From an uncultured Turicimonas sp. (lineage in GTDB: Bacteria > Pseudomonadota > Gammaproteobacteria > Burkholderiales > Burkholderiaceae_F), in NCBI GenBank assembly GCA_947854175.1, contig CANTYJ010000101.1, forward strand, positions 1-58,167: 58,167 bases of DNA, in the 5' to 3' direction. This document shows positions 15,918 through 27,947 of the stretch, in pieces. Both the position numbers and the translations under genes were made by a program. The notes under the pieces are model-generated. The model saw only the letters and a list, made by a program, of their open reading frames with translations, was not told the DNA's origin and searched no databases. The stretch's first letter is position 1. Each line of letters starts with the position of its first letter.

Positions 15918-17108
15918 ATGACAATTTTAGTTAGTCCGAAGGACATGGAAGAAAGCGCACAAATCGGCGCACATATTCGGCATCTAATCCATCAAGAACC
16001 GGAAATCGGTCTTTATCTTCCCAAAACACAGGAGAAAATTAAATTAGCACTTGATTCCTTCGGTTTGGATGACGTTCATTTATTTGTTGGTGGTCCTAAT
16101 GTCACCGGTGTCGTTGCTGTCATTAGAGGTCATACAAAAGGAAAGACGATCGGGTTGCGAGCAGATTCTGATGCGCTGCCGTTGGAAGAACAGACCGGCA
16201 TGGCCTGGAGTAGTACGTTCAATGGAAAAATGCATGCCTGCGGACACGACGGTCATGTCTCAACTTTGTTGGCTATTTGCCATTATCTTTCTAAACACAG
16301 GGACTTTGCCGGAACAATTGTGGCTATTTTTCAACCGGGAGAAGAAGGTTTTGCCGGTGCTAAATACATGATTGAAGACGGCCTGGTAGAGAAATTCGGA
16401 ATAGAAGAGTTTTATGCCTTACATGCTGAGCCGTCTTTAAATGTCGGTGAAGTTGGTTTTGTGCCGGGCTATGCCACAGCAAACGCTGATAAATATGAAA
16501 TTACTTTTGTCGGAAAAGGAGGCCATGGTTCACGTCCTCATATGGCAAAAGATCCGTTAGTAGCAGCTTGCCAGTGTGTTTTGGCTTTTCAGACGATTAT
16601 ATCCAGAAGCATTGATCCTGCTAACGCTGCGGTTGTTTCTACGGGGTGTATCAACAGCGGTTTTGCTGACGGTTGTAGTGTTGTTCCAAATGAGGCAAAA
16701 ATTTATGGTACGACACGCTCTTATGAATCTGACGTTCAGGAAACTATTATTCGGAGAATGGAACAGATTTCCAAAGGCATTGCTTTAGCCAACGATATGG
16801 AAGTGAAGTTTGACTACACCAAGCTTTATCCGGCAATGTACAATAATCCTGAACTTGTAGAGAAAGCAAAACAATATGCGACAGAACTGCTGGGCGCCGA
16901 TAAAGTGATTGAATGGAAAAGAACAGCTGGCGGAGAAGACTTTTCGTTCATGTTGCTAGCTAAACCGGGTTGTTTGTTCAGGTTGGGAATGAAAGATGAC
17001 ACTCATTGCTCAGGTGTTCATCATCCCAAGTTTGATTTCAATGACAAGGCCATTGCAACAGGGGCTGCTTGCTTGTTAACAATTGCTTTAAATAGAGCGG
17101 CTTCATAG
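15918..17108 (+). CDS. M20 family metallo-amidohydrolase (hippurate/N-acyl amino acid hydrolase type)
   Basis: A 396-residue cytoplasmic dinuclear-zinc hydrolase. Motifs are HACGHDGH (a Cys-His metal ligand site), QPGEEGFAGA with the catalytic Glu pair, and GKGGHGSRPH in the dimerisation domain. This is the AbgA/hippurate-hydrolase branch (M20D) that deacylates N-acyl amino acids or carboxypeptidase-like substrates. The start is set by AGGAG at about 15907. It is divergent from ispB with 139 bases between and convergent with dctA. Substrate unknown. It has the typical length for the family. Confidence 0.92.
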   Translation: MTILVSPKDMEESAQIGAHIRHLIHQEPEIGLYLPKTQEKIKLALDSFGLDDVHLFVGGPNVTGVVAVIRGHTKGKTIGLRADSDALPLEEQTGMAWSSTFNGKMHACGHDGHVSTLLAICHYLSKHRDFAGTIVAIFQPGEEGFAGAKYMIEDGLVEKFGIEEFYALHAEPSLNVGEVGFVPGYATANADKYEITFVGKGGHGSRPHMAKDPLVAACQCVLAFQTIISRSIDPANAAVVSTGCINSGFADGCSVVPNEAKIYGTTRSYESDVQETIIRRMEQISKGIALANDMEVKFDYTKLYPAMYNNPELVEKAKQYATELLGADKVIEWKRTAGGEDFSFMLLAKPGCLFRLGMKDDTHCSGVHHPKFDFNDKAIATGAACLLTIALNRAAS

Positions 17109-17146
17109 CTTTTATCCAAGAAACCGAATAAAAACCGGCAACAAAA

Positions 17147-17182
17147 AACTCGGCTTCCATAGCTTACAAGGAAAGCCGAGTT
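17147..17182. terminator. Bidirectional terminator between amidohydrolase gene and dctA
   Basis: AACTCGGCTT pairs with AAGCCGAGTT over 10 bp. On the minus strand it is followed by six T residues, so it mainly serves dctA; on the plus strand AATTTTA follows. Confidence 0.82.
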
Positions 17183-17201
17183 AATTTTATGGTGAATTGT
17201 T

Positions 17202-18530
17202 TTAAGCAGGGTGCATTTCTTTGTGCTCTGGTTTACCTTCAAAAGCTTCAATGGCTTCATCGGCTAAATGGCGGTAATCGGGATGAGTGTGCTTATGGAC
17301 TTTTTCCATATCTGCTTCCTTAACCCATTTACCGACCACAATACAGGCAATACCGTTTCCAATCATATTGGTTAAAGAGCGGGCTTCGCTCATGAAACGG
17401 TCAACACCAAGTATGAGGGCCAAGCCTGCAACCGGTATATCTCCGAGTGAAGATAGAGAGGCAGCAAGCACTATAAATCCTGAACCGGTAACACCTGCAG
17501 CTCCCTTACTGGTTAATAACAACACAGCCAGCAACGTTAGCTCCTGAAACAGCGTGATTGGTATATCACAGGCTTGAGCAATAAAGATAGCAGCCATCGT
17601 GAGATAAATAGCAGTTCCATCCAAATTAAAGGAGTATCCGGTTGGAATGACCAAGCCGACAACGGACTTACTAATGCCGGCGTGTTCCATTTTTACCATC
17701 ATGCGTGGTAACACAGACTCCGAAGAAGATGTCCCCAGTACGATCAGAAGTTCATCTTTAATGTAGCGCAAATAGTTCATCAGCGAAAAACCATGAGCTC
17801 TACAAATCGCTCCGAGTATTCCGAAGATAAAGAGTAAACAGGTTGCATAGAAGGCCATCATCAATTTTGCTAACGGAAGCAATGATCCGATTCCGTATTT
17901 GCCAATAGTAAAGGCCATCGCACCGAATGCACCGATAGGAGCGACCTTCATGATCCAGCCGACAATAAGGAATAGAATTTGAGAGGTTTTATTGATGAGT
18001 TTGAAAACAGGGTGCTTTTGACCGCCGAGTTTTTGCAATGCAAAACCAAAAAGGATGGAGAAGAATAAAACTTGAAGAATATCACCGGAAGCAAATGCAC
18101 CCGCTACGGTTGAGGGAATGACATTCATAAAGAAGTCCACGGTTGATTGCGGTGCGGCCTGAGTGAAGTGAGATACAGACTCAACATCTAGAGTGGCTGG
18201 GTCCACATGCATGCCTGAACCGGGCTTGAGAACATTGACCATGATGAGCCCGATGACCAAGGCAAGTGTTGATACTACTTCAAAGTATAAGAGTGCATAA
18301 CCACCGACTTTTCCAACTTTTTTCATATCTTCCATACCGGCTATACCAATTACTACAGTACAGAAAATAATAGGAGCGATGATCATCTTGATGAGTTTAA
18401 TAAACCCGTCTCCAAGAGGTTTCATTGATGCGCCTAGGTCCGGATAAAAATATCCAAGCAAAATACCAATAATGATGGCGCAAATAACTTGAAAGTAAAG
18501 CGTCTTATATATAGGTGTTTTTGTTTTCAT
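17202..18530 (-). CDS. dctA: DctA-type C4-dicarboxylate/cation symporter
   Basis: A member of the SDF (glutamate/dicarboxylate:cation) family with 442 residues from the ATG at 18530, chosen over the upstream in-frame ATG at 18581 because AGAGGC precedes it and [15 protein letters not shown] is the usual DctA start. It shows the family signatures: the [15 protein letters not shown] helix, the [11 protein letters not shown] re-entrant loop, and the [16 protein letters not shown] segment that forms the substrate site. It imports succinate, fumarate and malate with protons or sodium. No regulator or sensor kinase lies beside it. Confidence 0.93.
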   Translation of the reverse strand: MKTKTPIYKTLYFQVICAIIIGILLGYFYPDLGASMKPLGDGFIKLIKMIIAPIIFCTVVIGIAGMEDMKKVGKVGGYALLYFEVVSTLALVIGLIMVNVLKPGSGMHVDPATLDVESVSHFTQAAPQSTVDFFMNVIPSTVAGAFASGDILQVLFFSILFGFALQKLGGQKHPVFKLINKTSQILFLIVGWIMKVAPIGAFGAMAFTIGKYGIGSLLPLAKLMMAFYATCLLFIFGILGAICRAHGFSLMNYLRYIKDELLIVLGTSSSESVLPRMMVKMEHAGISKSVVGLVIPTGYSFNLDGTAIYLTMAAIFIAQACDIPITLFQELTLLAVLLLTSKGAAGVTGSGFIVLAASLSSLGDIPVAGLALILGVDRFMSEARSLTNMIGNGIACIVVGKWVKEADMEKVHKHTHPDYRHLADEAIEAFEGKPEHKEMHPA

Positions 18531-19061
18531 AATGCCTCTTCTAAAGGTCAAAGTTTCTGGCTTGAAACATTTAAGATGCAAAGAACTTATTTACGAAATA
18601 TAAAATAAATTTCAGGGTTAACAATGAAATGAATTTATAAGAAAGAGAAAACATAGCCTAAATAGGCTATATGAATAGATATTTTCCTAATATTATGAAT
18701 TACTAAATATAAATTCATCGTGTTTTCGAAATATTGGGAGTCAAGTGCTATAGCTATGCGGTTTTTCTTTTGTGCCTTTAGCAAACAGAAAATAAGTTCA
18801 ATTTTTCTGTGGAGAAGATATTTGTGAGAAACATTTAAAAATTCCTTACTGTGAATAAATTTCCCGCAATATGGAAAAACATTTAAAAATAATGAAATTT
18901 ACTTATTTATCAGAGACTGTTAAAGGCGGTTTTTCTGTGGCAGATTTTCACTTGACTTGTTGATTTTATTGTGAAATAATCACGCGTTCCACGAATTCTT
19001 ATTTTTAACCACATAAAAAGGCTTCAGCAGCACGTGGACTGCATTGAAGTGGAGATTTCTA
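18531..19061. other. AT-rich gene-free stretch between dctA and rplU, with repeats
   Basis: About 530 bases with no credible gene. It holds two exact copies of AAACATTTAAAAAT (18829-18842 and 18877-18890) and two of TTTTTCTGTGG (18802-18812 and 18930-18940), plus the rplU promoter. The dctA promoter must also lie here. The role of the repeats is unknown. Confidence 0.6.
18952..18980 (+). promoter_or_regulatory. Sigma-70-type promoter of rplU-rpmA
   Basis: TTGACT (18952-18957) and AATAAT (18975-18980) are separated by exactly 17 bases, and lie about 80 bases ahead of rplU. Five of six bases match at each box. Confidence 0.7.
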
Positions 19062-19373
19062 ATGTACGCAATTATTAAGACCGGCGGCAAACAGTACACA
19101 GTTGCTGTAGGCGATAAAGTCCGTGTTGAGACTCTTGCAGGCGAAGTAGGTCAGCAGATCGATTTGACTGAAGTTCTTGCAGTTAAAGATGATGCCGGTA
19201 TGAAAGTTGGCGCTCCTTTCCTCGAAAACGCTGTAGTCAAAGCTACTATCGTTGCTGAAGGTCGTCATGAAAAAGTACGTATTTTCAAGTTCCGTCGCCG
19301 TAAACACTCAATGAAGAGTGCTGGTCATCGTCAGAACTACACCGAAATCAAGATCGACGAGATTTCGGCTTAA
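19062..19373 (+). CDS. rplU: 50S ribosomal protein L21
   Basis: A 103-residue ribosomal protein beginning [12 protein letters not shown], the standard L21 start, with GGAG at 19051-19054. An in-frame ATG at 19044 is not used by the family. It contains the [21 protein letters not shown]-like C-terminal RNA-binding tract (here [17 protein letters not shown]) and ends in an ITEIKIDEI-like strand. It binds 23S rRNA in the 50S subunit. It is followed by rpmA after 26 bases in the usual order. Confidence 0.98.
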   Translation: MYAIIKTGGKQYTVAVGDKVRVETLAGEVGQQIDLTEVLAVKDDAGMKVGAPFLENAVVKATIVAEGRHEKVRIFKFRRRKHSMKSAGHRQNYTEIKIDEISA

Positions 19374-19399
19374 TTAATATTCATTAAGAGGTATTTGAA

Positions 19400-19660
19400 A
19401 TGGCACATAAGAAAGGTGGCGGTTCCACAAGAAACGGTCGCGATTCCAATGCTCAGCGCTTGGGTGTAAAAGTTTTCGGTTCTCAGATGATCAAGCCGGG
19501 TGCTATCATCGTTCGTCAGCGTGGTACAAACTTCCACGCCGGTGATAACGTTGGTATGGGCCGTGATCACACATTATTTGCAAAGGTTGAAGGCAAAGTT
19601 GAATTCGTTGTTCACGGTCGTCTTAACCGTCATTATGTAAATGTTGTTCCTGTAGCTTAA
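19400..19660 (+). CDS. rpmA: 50S ribosomal protein L27
   Basis: An 86-residue protein with the N-terminal [16 protein letters not shown] that reaches the peptidyl transferase centre, and the conserved RLGVK...G..I..G.IIVRQRG pattern. It begins directly with MAHKKG and so lacks the cleaved N-terminal extension seen in Firmicutes. It is co-transcribed with rplU and followed by a terminator. Confidence 0.98.
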   Translation: MAHKKGGGSTRNGRDSNAQRLGVKVFGSQMIKPGAIIVRQRGTNFHAGDNVGMGRDHTLFAKVEGKVEFVVHGRLNRHYVNVVPVA

Positions 19661-19683
19661 TCACCGGATTCAATAACACAAAG

Positions 19684-19715
19684 AGCCCCATTCCGTGTAG
19701 GTTTGGGGTTTTTTC
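19684..19715 (+). terminator. Terminator of rplU-rpmA
   Basis: AGCCCCA (19684-19690) pairs with TGGGGTT (19704-19710), followed by TTTTTCTTT. Confidence 0.8.
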
Positions 19716-19766
19716 TTTGGTTTTTTATCTATCATTCTGAGATTATTAAGCATAGAAAATATTTAG

Positions 19767-21994
<2,228 letters not shown>

Positions 21995-21998
21995 CTAA

Positions 21999-22538
21999 TC
22001 AACGGCGGAAATGACCGAGACCTTCGGTCTTTCCCCAACCTTCAGGAGGCGTCAATGCCTTCTTAGTATTGAAAATCAAAGGAGCTAACTCCAAAAGGGC
22101 TTCTTTGTAAACTTCTCTCTTGAATTCAATGACATCTCTCAGGGGCACCCAATAGTCATTCCATCGCCATGCTTCAAATTCTGGATGGTTGGTTACATTC
22201 AAATCAATATCAAGATTTTTTCCGGTAAGTTCCAGCAGGAACCAGATTTGTTTCTGCCCTTTGTAAATTCCTCTGAGATCGCGTCGAATCCAGCGTTCAG
22301 GAACGTTGTAACGAAGCCAGCCGGCCGTATTTCCTAAAATCTTGACTTTATCAGAAGTAAGGCCGAGTTCTTCCCATAACTCCCGGAACATTGCTTCCTT
22401 GGGAGTTTCTCCACGATTGATTCCGCCCTGTGGAAACTGCCAGGAATGTTGGTGAATTCTCTTTCCCCAATAGACTTGTTTAAGAGGATTTACCAAAATA
22501 ATCCCTACATTCGGCCTATAACCTTCTTTATCCAGCAT
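21999..22538 (-). CDS. rppH: RNA pyrophosphohydrolase RppH (Nudix)
   Basis: A 179-residue Nudix hydrolase beginning [17 protein letters not shown], the RppH N-terminus. The Nudix box [12 protein letters not shown]...RELWEELG is present at about residues 38-60. It removes pyrophosphate from the 5' end of mRNA and thereby initiates decay. It is convergent with proB, with only 4 bases between the two stops, and divergent from proS. The usual CNP1-like gene seen between proB and rppH in some relatives is absent. Confidence 0.95.
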   Translation of the reverse strand: MLDKEGYRPNVGIILVNPLKQVYWGKRIHQHSWQFPQGGINRGETPKEAMFRELWEELGLTSDKVKILGNTAGWLRYNVPERWIRRDLRGIYKGQKQIWFLLELTGKNLDIDLNVTNHPEFEAWRWNDYWVPLRDVIEFKREVYKEALLELAPLIFNTKKALTPPEGWGKTEGLGHFRR

Positions 22539-22645
22539 AAAACTAAACTAAAATAACTCCTTTGTGCCTGAGCATTATATAGAACACAAGTAAGCTGTGA
22601 GTCTGAACTTGGGCCTAAAAGTTTCACAAAAATTGAGTTATAAAG

Positions 22646-24391
22646 ATGCGAGCAAGTCAATTCCATATTTCGACAAAGAAAGAAGCTCCTTCTGACGCTG
22701 AAATTGTCAGCCAGAAGTTGATGCTCAGAACAGGCATGATCAGAAAAGAGGCTGCCGGTATATATAACTACATGCCCTTGGCTGTCCGGTCATTAAGAAA
22801 GGTTGAAAACATTATTCGTGAAGAAATGGAGAAATCCGGTTCTTTAGAAGTCATCATGCCAATGGTTCAACCGGCTGAATTATGGATGGAGACAGGTCGT
22901 TGGCAGAAATATGGTGCTGAACTTCTTCGTTTAAAAGATCGCCACGGCAGAGAATTTGCTATGCAACCAACCAGTGAAGAAGTCGTTACCGATATCGCCA
23001 GACAAGAAATCAGTTCCTGGAAACAGTTACCGGTTAATTTCTTCCAGATACAAACTAAATTCAGAGATGAACGCAGACCCCGCTTTGGTTTAATGAGAGG
23101 TCGTGAATTCATCATGAAGGATGCATATTCCTTTGATAGGAACGCTGATGATGCTAAGAAGTCATATCAGCAGATGTTTGATGCTTACTGCCGAATTTTT
23201 GATCGTCTGGGTCTTGTCTACCGTCCTGTTCGGGCTGACTCCGGTGCCATTGGCGGAAATCTCTCTCAGGAATTCCAGGTTATTGCTGATACCGGGGAAG
23301 ATTTAATTGTCTATTGCCCTGAAAGTAGCTTTGCTGCCAATATTGAACTGGCTCCGGCTCCTTGTCTGATTGAGAAACGAGAAGCTCCGACTGAAGAAAT
23401 GAAGAAGGTTGCAACTCCCGGCAAAGATAAATGCGAAACGATGACCGAATTCCTTGGACTGCCTCTAACCAAGAGTGTTAAAGCAGTTGTATTGGCCACT
23501 GATCAAAAAGACGAAGAAGGAAATGCTCTTCCTGCGCAAGTCGTTCTTCTTCTTATCCGTGGAGATCACACTTTAAATGAAGTCAAAGCAGGAAAGATAG
23601 ACATTCTCAAAGGTGGTTATCGTTTTGCAACAGAAGAAGAAATTCTTAAAACTTTCGGTAGCAAACCGGGTTATCTCGGACCGGTTGGATTGCCAAAAGA
23701 CGTTCCTGTTATCGCAGATTTGACTGTTGCTAATATGAGCGACTTTGTCGTGGGAGCAAATGACGAGGGCTACCATTTTACCGGAGTCAACTGGGGAAGA
23801 GATCTAGCCGAGCCGACCCAGGTGGTGGATATCAGAAACGTAGTAGAAGGAGACATGTCTCCTGACGGGCAGGGTAAATTAGTTATGCAACGCGGAATCG
23901 AAGTCGGGCACGTGTTCTATCTTGGCGACCGTTATTCCAAACCGATGAATGCAACATTCCTTGATGAAAACGGGAAGACCCAGGTAATTCATATGGGATG
24001 TTACGGAATTGGCGTATCGCGACTGTTAGGAGCTGCGATTGAGCAGAATCATGACGATAAAGGCATTATTTGGCCTGAAGCAATGGCACCGTTTGAAGTC
24101 GTAATTTGCGCTTTGGGATATGACAAAAACGAAAATGTCCGTGCTCATGCGGATAAGCTCTACGAACAGTTAAAAGCAGACGGTTTTGATGTCATTCTTG
24201 ATGACAGAGGTTTGCGTCCCGGAGTGATGTTTGCCGATTGGGAACTTATTGGAATACCACATCGGATTACTATTGGCGATAAAGGCTTGAAAGAAGGAGT
24301 CATAGAGTACACTAACCGCCGAGACATGGTGAACTGCAAAGTTCCTCTGGAACAGGCAGAAGACATTCTCAAAGAAAGAATGAAATCATAA
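22646..24391 (+). CDS. proS: Prolyl-tRNA synthetase
   Basis: A 581-residue class II synthetase of the bacterial type. Motif 2 lies in [17 protein letters not shown], motif 3 near [13 protein letters not shown], and the insertion (INS) editing domain spans about residues 220-400, as in ProS of E. coli. It charges tRNA-Pro; one tRNA-Pro gene lies at 14701-14777. The final codons show an 11-base ATGAAATCATA repeated after the stop (from about 24380), with no effect on the protein. A strong terminator follows. Confidence 0.97.
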   Translation: MRASQFHISTKKEAPSDAEIVSQKLMLRTGMIRKEAAGIYNYMPLAVRSLRKVENIIREEMEKSGSLEVIMPMVQPAELWMETGRWQKYGAELLRLKDRHGREFAMQPTSEEVVTDIARQEISSWKQLPVNFFQIQTKFRDERRPRFGLMRGREFIMKDAYSFDRNADDAKKSYQQMFDAYCRIFDRLGLVYRPVRADSGAIGGNLSQEFQVIADTGEDLIVYCPESSFAANIELAPAPCLIEKREAPTEEMKKVATPGKDKCETMTEFLGLPLTKSVKAVVLATDQKDEEGNALPAQVVLLLIRGDHTLNEVKAGKIDILKGGYRFATEEEILKTFGSKPGYLGPVGLPKDVPVIADLTVANMSDFVVGANDEGYHFTGVNWGRDLAEPTQVVDIRNVVEGDMSPDGQGKLVMQRGIEVGHVFYLGDRYSKPMNATFLDENGKTQVIHMGCYGIGVSRLLGAAIEQNHDDKGIIWPEAMAPFEVVICALGYDKNENVRAHADKLYEQLKADGFDVILDDRGLRPGVMFADWELIGIPHRITIGDKGLKEGVIEYTNRRDMVNCKVPLEQAEDILKERMKS

Positions 24392-24414
24392 AAAAAATGA
24401 AATCATAGAAAGTA

Positions 24415-24442
24415 TTAAGGCCTCAAGAGATTGAGGCCTTAA
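24415..24442 (+). terminator. Terminator of proS
   Basis: TTAAGGCCTCAA (24415-24426) pairs perfectly with TTGAGGCCTTAA (24431-24442) around a GAGA loop. It lacks a long T-tract but the 12 bp stem is strong. Confidence 0.75.
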
Positions 24443-24788
24443 TACCATGTGGGTCTCTTTAAAATTTGTTGTAAATATGCTAATCCGAGTGAATGATGTA
24501 GATAGGAATTAATTTCTGATTGACATTACATTTAGACAAATGTCTTATTTCTTAGGATACCAATTATCGTTCATAGAAATCAGAATTATTAGTGATAGTA
24601 TTTTCATTAAAAAATAACTACTAAATAATCAATAAGATATAAAATTTTTTATGGATTTTTCTGAATAACAGGCATAAGACGTCTTTGTATTTTTCTTAAG
24701 ATATTTGTCCTATATAAGGTTGATGTGTCCGATCCTAAACTGACTTGACCTGGCTCAAGCAGGTTCTAACTAAAGGATCAAAAATCAA
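24443..24788. promoter_or_regulatory. Leader and promoter region of the molybdoenzyme operon
   Basis: About 345 AT-rich bases without a gene. Two short dyads stand out: AGACA-AA-TGTCT at 24534-24545 and AAGACGTCTT at 24676-24685. They share an AGAC/GTCT half-site and are 142 bases apart; a T/A-rich TATATAAGG lies at 24711-24719. The regulator is unknown and no FNR site (TTGAT-n4-ATCAA) was found. Confidence 0.45.
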
Positions 24789-27365
24789 ATGTCAGACAAC
24801 ATTCTTAACCTCGCTGTCTCAAGAAGATCGTTGCTGAAAGGTGGTGCATGTGCAGCTTCTGTACTCTCTGCACCGGCCTTACAAGCGTATGCCTTTGCCG
24901 ATCAAATAAAAAAACTGGAAAAAGAAGGCTGGACAAAGCATCCGGTTGCTTGCACTATGTGCGGTGCTTATTGCGGATTGTTGGCAATGAGAAAAAATGG
25001 TGAACCGGTTTCTGAAAAAACCGTTCGGATATTTCCAAATCCGGGGCATCCTCAACAAGGATATTGCGGCCGTTCGGCAGCCGCCATGTGGGTCTGGAAT
25101 CATCCGCTTAGATTGAGAAAGCCTCTCAAGCGTGTCGGCGAAAAAGGAGAAGGCAAATTTAAAGAAGTGACCTGGGATGAGGCTCTTGATGGTATTGCTC
25201 TCCAGTTAAAAGAAATCGTCAATAAATATGGAGAAAGCAGTGTTGCTTCAACGTCTCATAGCTTTTCCGGATTCAGCAAGTGGCTTACCTTCCCGCTGGG
25301 CTCACCAAACAACATAGGTCACCAGTCAACCTGTAATGCAGCAGGTATTGCAGGCCGAAATTGGGTGTTCGGCAAAGGCTTTGATGGAGCTGGGAAAATG
25401 GAGCCGGACTATGCAAATCTCCGTTATCTTCTTTTGGTTGGCCGTTCAATGGGAGCCGCTATGGGTGCTCTTCATACATTAAACGTTGCCAGGGCAAACG
25501 GGGCTAAAGTGGTTTCAATTGATCCCCGTATGCCGGATATTGCATACGGAGATGCGGATTGGGTTGGTATCCGTCCGGGTACAGATGCTGCTTTTATTGC
25601 CGGTTTGATTAATCTCATGATCGCCAATAAAAATATTGACACAGACTTCCTGGAAAAAGGTACAAACAGTCCGTATTTAATCAAAGAAGACGGAGCTCCA
25701 TTGACAGAGGCTGATCTTGTCGTCGGAGGCGACAAGACTAAATATGTGGTAATGAATTCCATGGGAGATATCTCTCTCCGTGGTGTCAAGAAAGATGCAA
25801 AAGGAAAAGTAGTTGGTTTTGACGAAGATCAGAACTTCGTTGCCGATCTGAATAAAGTTGGCGAAGTTAAAACAGCTGACGGAAAATTTATTCCAGTTAA
25901 AACAGCTTTCGTTATTTTGAAGGAAAAAGTAGCTCCGTACACACCGGAAAAAGTGTTTGAAATAACAGGCATCGAACCGGGAACTTTGAAGAAAATAGAA
26001 AAAGAATTTACAAACTTCAAGGGCGTTATTGATGACGGCTGGTATACATCTAAGAATGGAACTGATGTTCAGCTCTATCAGATGATAAGTATTGCCAATG
26101 CATGTAATGGAAATATTGATCGAAAAGGTGGTTTAGTTGTTACTGCCGGTGCCGGTTTCAAGGTTCCAAGTGTTTCTGCAGGAAAAGGCCCGAACGGCGA
26201 GACCTGGAAGATGAGTAGGGACAAACGTATTGATAAGATCCTTTATCCTGAAGCTGCAGGAACATTCAGAGTTGCATTGGAAGGAGCCCTAACCGGTAAA
26301 CCTTATCCGATTAAAGCAGGTTTCTTTGTCGGAACGACTATTTTCCATCGTGAGGCTAATTCTGAAGAGATGGCCAACGGGTTGAAAGCACTGGAATTAT
26401 GTGTAGTCCAGGACGTTTTACCTCAGGAATTGGTGGATTATGCTGATTATGTTCTGCCTGCCACATATTTCATGGAAAGAAAGGAAATGGCCGGAGTTAA
26501 ATGGGCATTAGACGGCTCAATTTATCTTTCAGATCCTCAACTGCAACCTCCTGAAGGCTGCGAAGCGCGCCATGACGTATGGATTTTGCTCGAAATCCTA
26601 AGAAGAGCTTTCCCCGAAAAAGCCGAACGTGTCGGTTATAAACAATGCAAGACAGCAGAAGAGTTCGATGCTTACTTCAATGCCTTTACAAATAAAGGCT
26701 ATAAGAAGTTCCTTGCAGCTTGTGAAAAATCAATGCCCGGTTCTGCCGAACGTATCAGTAATGATATTGCCCAAAAAGGTTGGTCCACTATCAAAATCAA
26801 AAAATATGATGTTTATCCGTATCAGAAGCCGTTTGGGACACCTTCCGGAAAAGTAGAAGTCTACGGATTTAAGAGTTTTACCAAACCGGAGTATCTGGAA
26901 GCGATGCCCCCGGTTTCTGCTTACATCCCATCGCCTGCCTACACACAACCAAAACCGGATTCCAATGAATTTGTTCTAGTCTCCGGGAAAAATTGCGTAA
27001 CGTGTTCGGGTTTGAACATGTTCACTTATCCGACCAAATTTATGGGAGATAGGACCGTTTGGATAAATCCGTCCGATGCTCAAAGATTAGGCTTGCATAA
27101 TGGTGAAATGGTAGAGATAGAAGGGGTCGATACAAAGGTCAAAGGGAAAGCAGCTCTAACCGTAACCAAAAAAGTTGTTCCCGGCGCTGTATTTGCGTTT
27201 GGATTCTCAGGAGGTAACAGAACAAAGCATTTAGTCTCCGATCCTCAATATCAATTCGTAAAAGAGGGAGTTAACTCTCATTGGTTTGCTACAGGTTATA
27301 CCCAGCCGGTTTTTGGCAATGTAGCTAACAACAGCACTATCAGAATTATGAAAATAAGAGGCTAA
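24789..27365 (+). CDS. Tat-exported molybdopterin oxidoreductase, PsrA/PhsA-like catalytic subunit
   Basis: An 858-residue member of the DMSO-reductase superfamily. The twin-arginine motif SRRSLLKGG at 11-19 and an AxA-like site direct export. A [4Fe-4S] site is formed by C55, C58, C62 and C93. The molybdenum ligand is probably C182 in GHQSTCNAAG, as in polysulfide, thiosulfate and arsenate-reductase-type enzymes, not Ser or Asp. The C-terminal MGD-binding domain includes SGKNCVTCSGLN. It is the first gene of a three-gene operon with a four-cluster ferredoxin and an NrfD-like anchor, the standard A-B-C order. Substrate unknown: polysulfide, thiosulfate, tetrathionate or arsenate cannot be separated by eye. 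Confidence 0.85.
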   Translation: MSDNILNLAVSRRSLLKGGACAASVLSAPALQAYAFADQIKKLEKEGWTKHPVACTMCGAYCGLLAMRKNGEPVSEKTVRIFPNPGHPQQGYCGRSAAAMWVWNHPLRLRKPLKRVGEKGEGKFKEVTWDEALDGIALQLKEIVNKYGESSVASTSHSFSGFSKWLTFPLGSPNNIGHQSTCNAAGIAGRNWVFGKGFDGAGKMEPDYANLRYLLLVGRSMGAAMGALHTLNVARANGAKVVSIDPRMPDIAYGDADWVGIRPGTDAAFIAGLINLMIANKNIDTDFLEKGTNSPYLIKEDGAPLTEADLVVGGDKTKYVVMNSMGDISLRGVKKDAKGKVVGFDEDQNFVADLNKVGEVKTADGKFIPVKTAFVILKEKVAPYTPEKVFEITGIEPGTLKKIEKEFTNFKGVIDDGWYTSKNGTDVQLYQMISIANACNGNIDRKGGLVVTAGAGFKVPSVSAGKGPNGETWKMSRDKRIDKILYPEAAGTFRVALEGALTGKPYPIKAGFFVGTTIFHREANSEEMANGLKALELCVVQDVLPQELVDYADYVLPATYFMERKEMAGVKWALDGSIYLSDPQLQPPEGCEARHDVWILLEILRRAFPEKAERVGYKQCKTAEEFDAYFNAFTNKGYKKFLAACEKSMPGSAERISNDIAQKGWSTIKIKKYDVYPYQKPFGTPSGKVEVYGFKSFTKPEYLEAMPPVSAYIPSPAYTQPKPDSNEFVLVSGKNCVTCSGLNMFTYPTKFMGDRTVWINPSDAQRLGLHNGEMVEIEGVDTKVKGKAALTVTKKVVPGAVFAFGFSGGNRTKHLVSDPQYQFVKEGVNSHWFATGYTQPVFGNVANNSTIRIMKIRG

Positions 27366-27368
27366 GTC

Positions 27369-27947
27369 ATGTCTGAAAAGAAAAAACAACTCGCTCATTT
27401 ATTTGATGCAACTCAATGCATTAGCTGCGGAGCATGTATTTTGGCTTGTTCTCAAACTAACTTTCCGGAAATGCACGCAAAAAATATTCCCGGAAGACAA
27501 TGGATTGCATCCAATATCCGTATCGTTCGGAGTGAAAAAAGAAGCCCGGTTAATCTGTTGGTCCAGTGCCAACAGTGTGAAAACGCTCCTTGCGTTAAAA
27601 CCTGTCCTTTCGGAGCCAATTATTACGATGAAAATGGCCTGGTAAGAACAGATCCTGATAAATGCGTCGGCTGTAATTATTGTATTGCCAGCTGTCCTTA
27701 CGATGCTCGTTGGTCTCATCCTGAAAGCGGTCTGCCAATGAAATGCATCGGCGAAGGCTGTATGAAGTTGATTGAAAAAGGAGAACAGCCTGCCTGCGTT
27801 CAGGCATGCCCGGCCGAAGCCAGACTATTTGGTGACGTCCTGGATCCGACATCTGAGATTTCTCAGAAGCTCTCATCTTCCAGAACAGAACTGCTTATGC
27901 CTCAGAAAGGTACAAAGCCTAACTTTTTCGTGGTGGTATCAAAATGA
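27369..27947 (+). CDS. Four-cluster ferredoxin subunit (PsrB/PhsB-like)
   Basis: A 192-residue iron-sulfur protein with sixteen cysteines in four groups: CISCGACILAC, CQQCENAPCVKTC, CVGCNYCIASC and a final group with KCIGEGCMK and CVQACPAEA. This matches the electron-transfer subunit that carries electrons from the quinol-oxidising anchor to the molybdenum subunit. It begins 3 bases after the catalytic subunit and overlaps the next gene by four bases. It has no signal peptide and is probably carried out with its Tat-exported partner. Confidence 0.93.
   Translation: MSEKKKQLAHLFDATQCISCGACILACSQTNFPEMHAKNIPGRQWIASNIRIVRSEKRSPVNLLVQCQQCENAPCVKTCPFGANYYDENGLVRTDPDKCVGCNYCIASCPYDARWSHPESGLPMKCIGEGCMKLIEKGEQPACVQACPAEARLFGDVLDPTSEISQKLSSSRTELLMPQKGTKPNFFVVVSK

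Noticed and set aside
24380-24410. Repeated ATGAAATCATA around the proS stop codon
   Set aside because: A simple slippage-like duplication of the last codons beyond the stop; it does not change the protein and has no sign of function.
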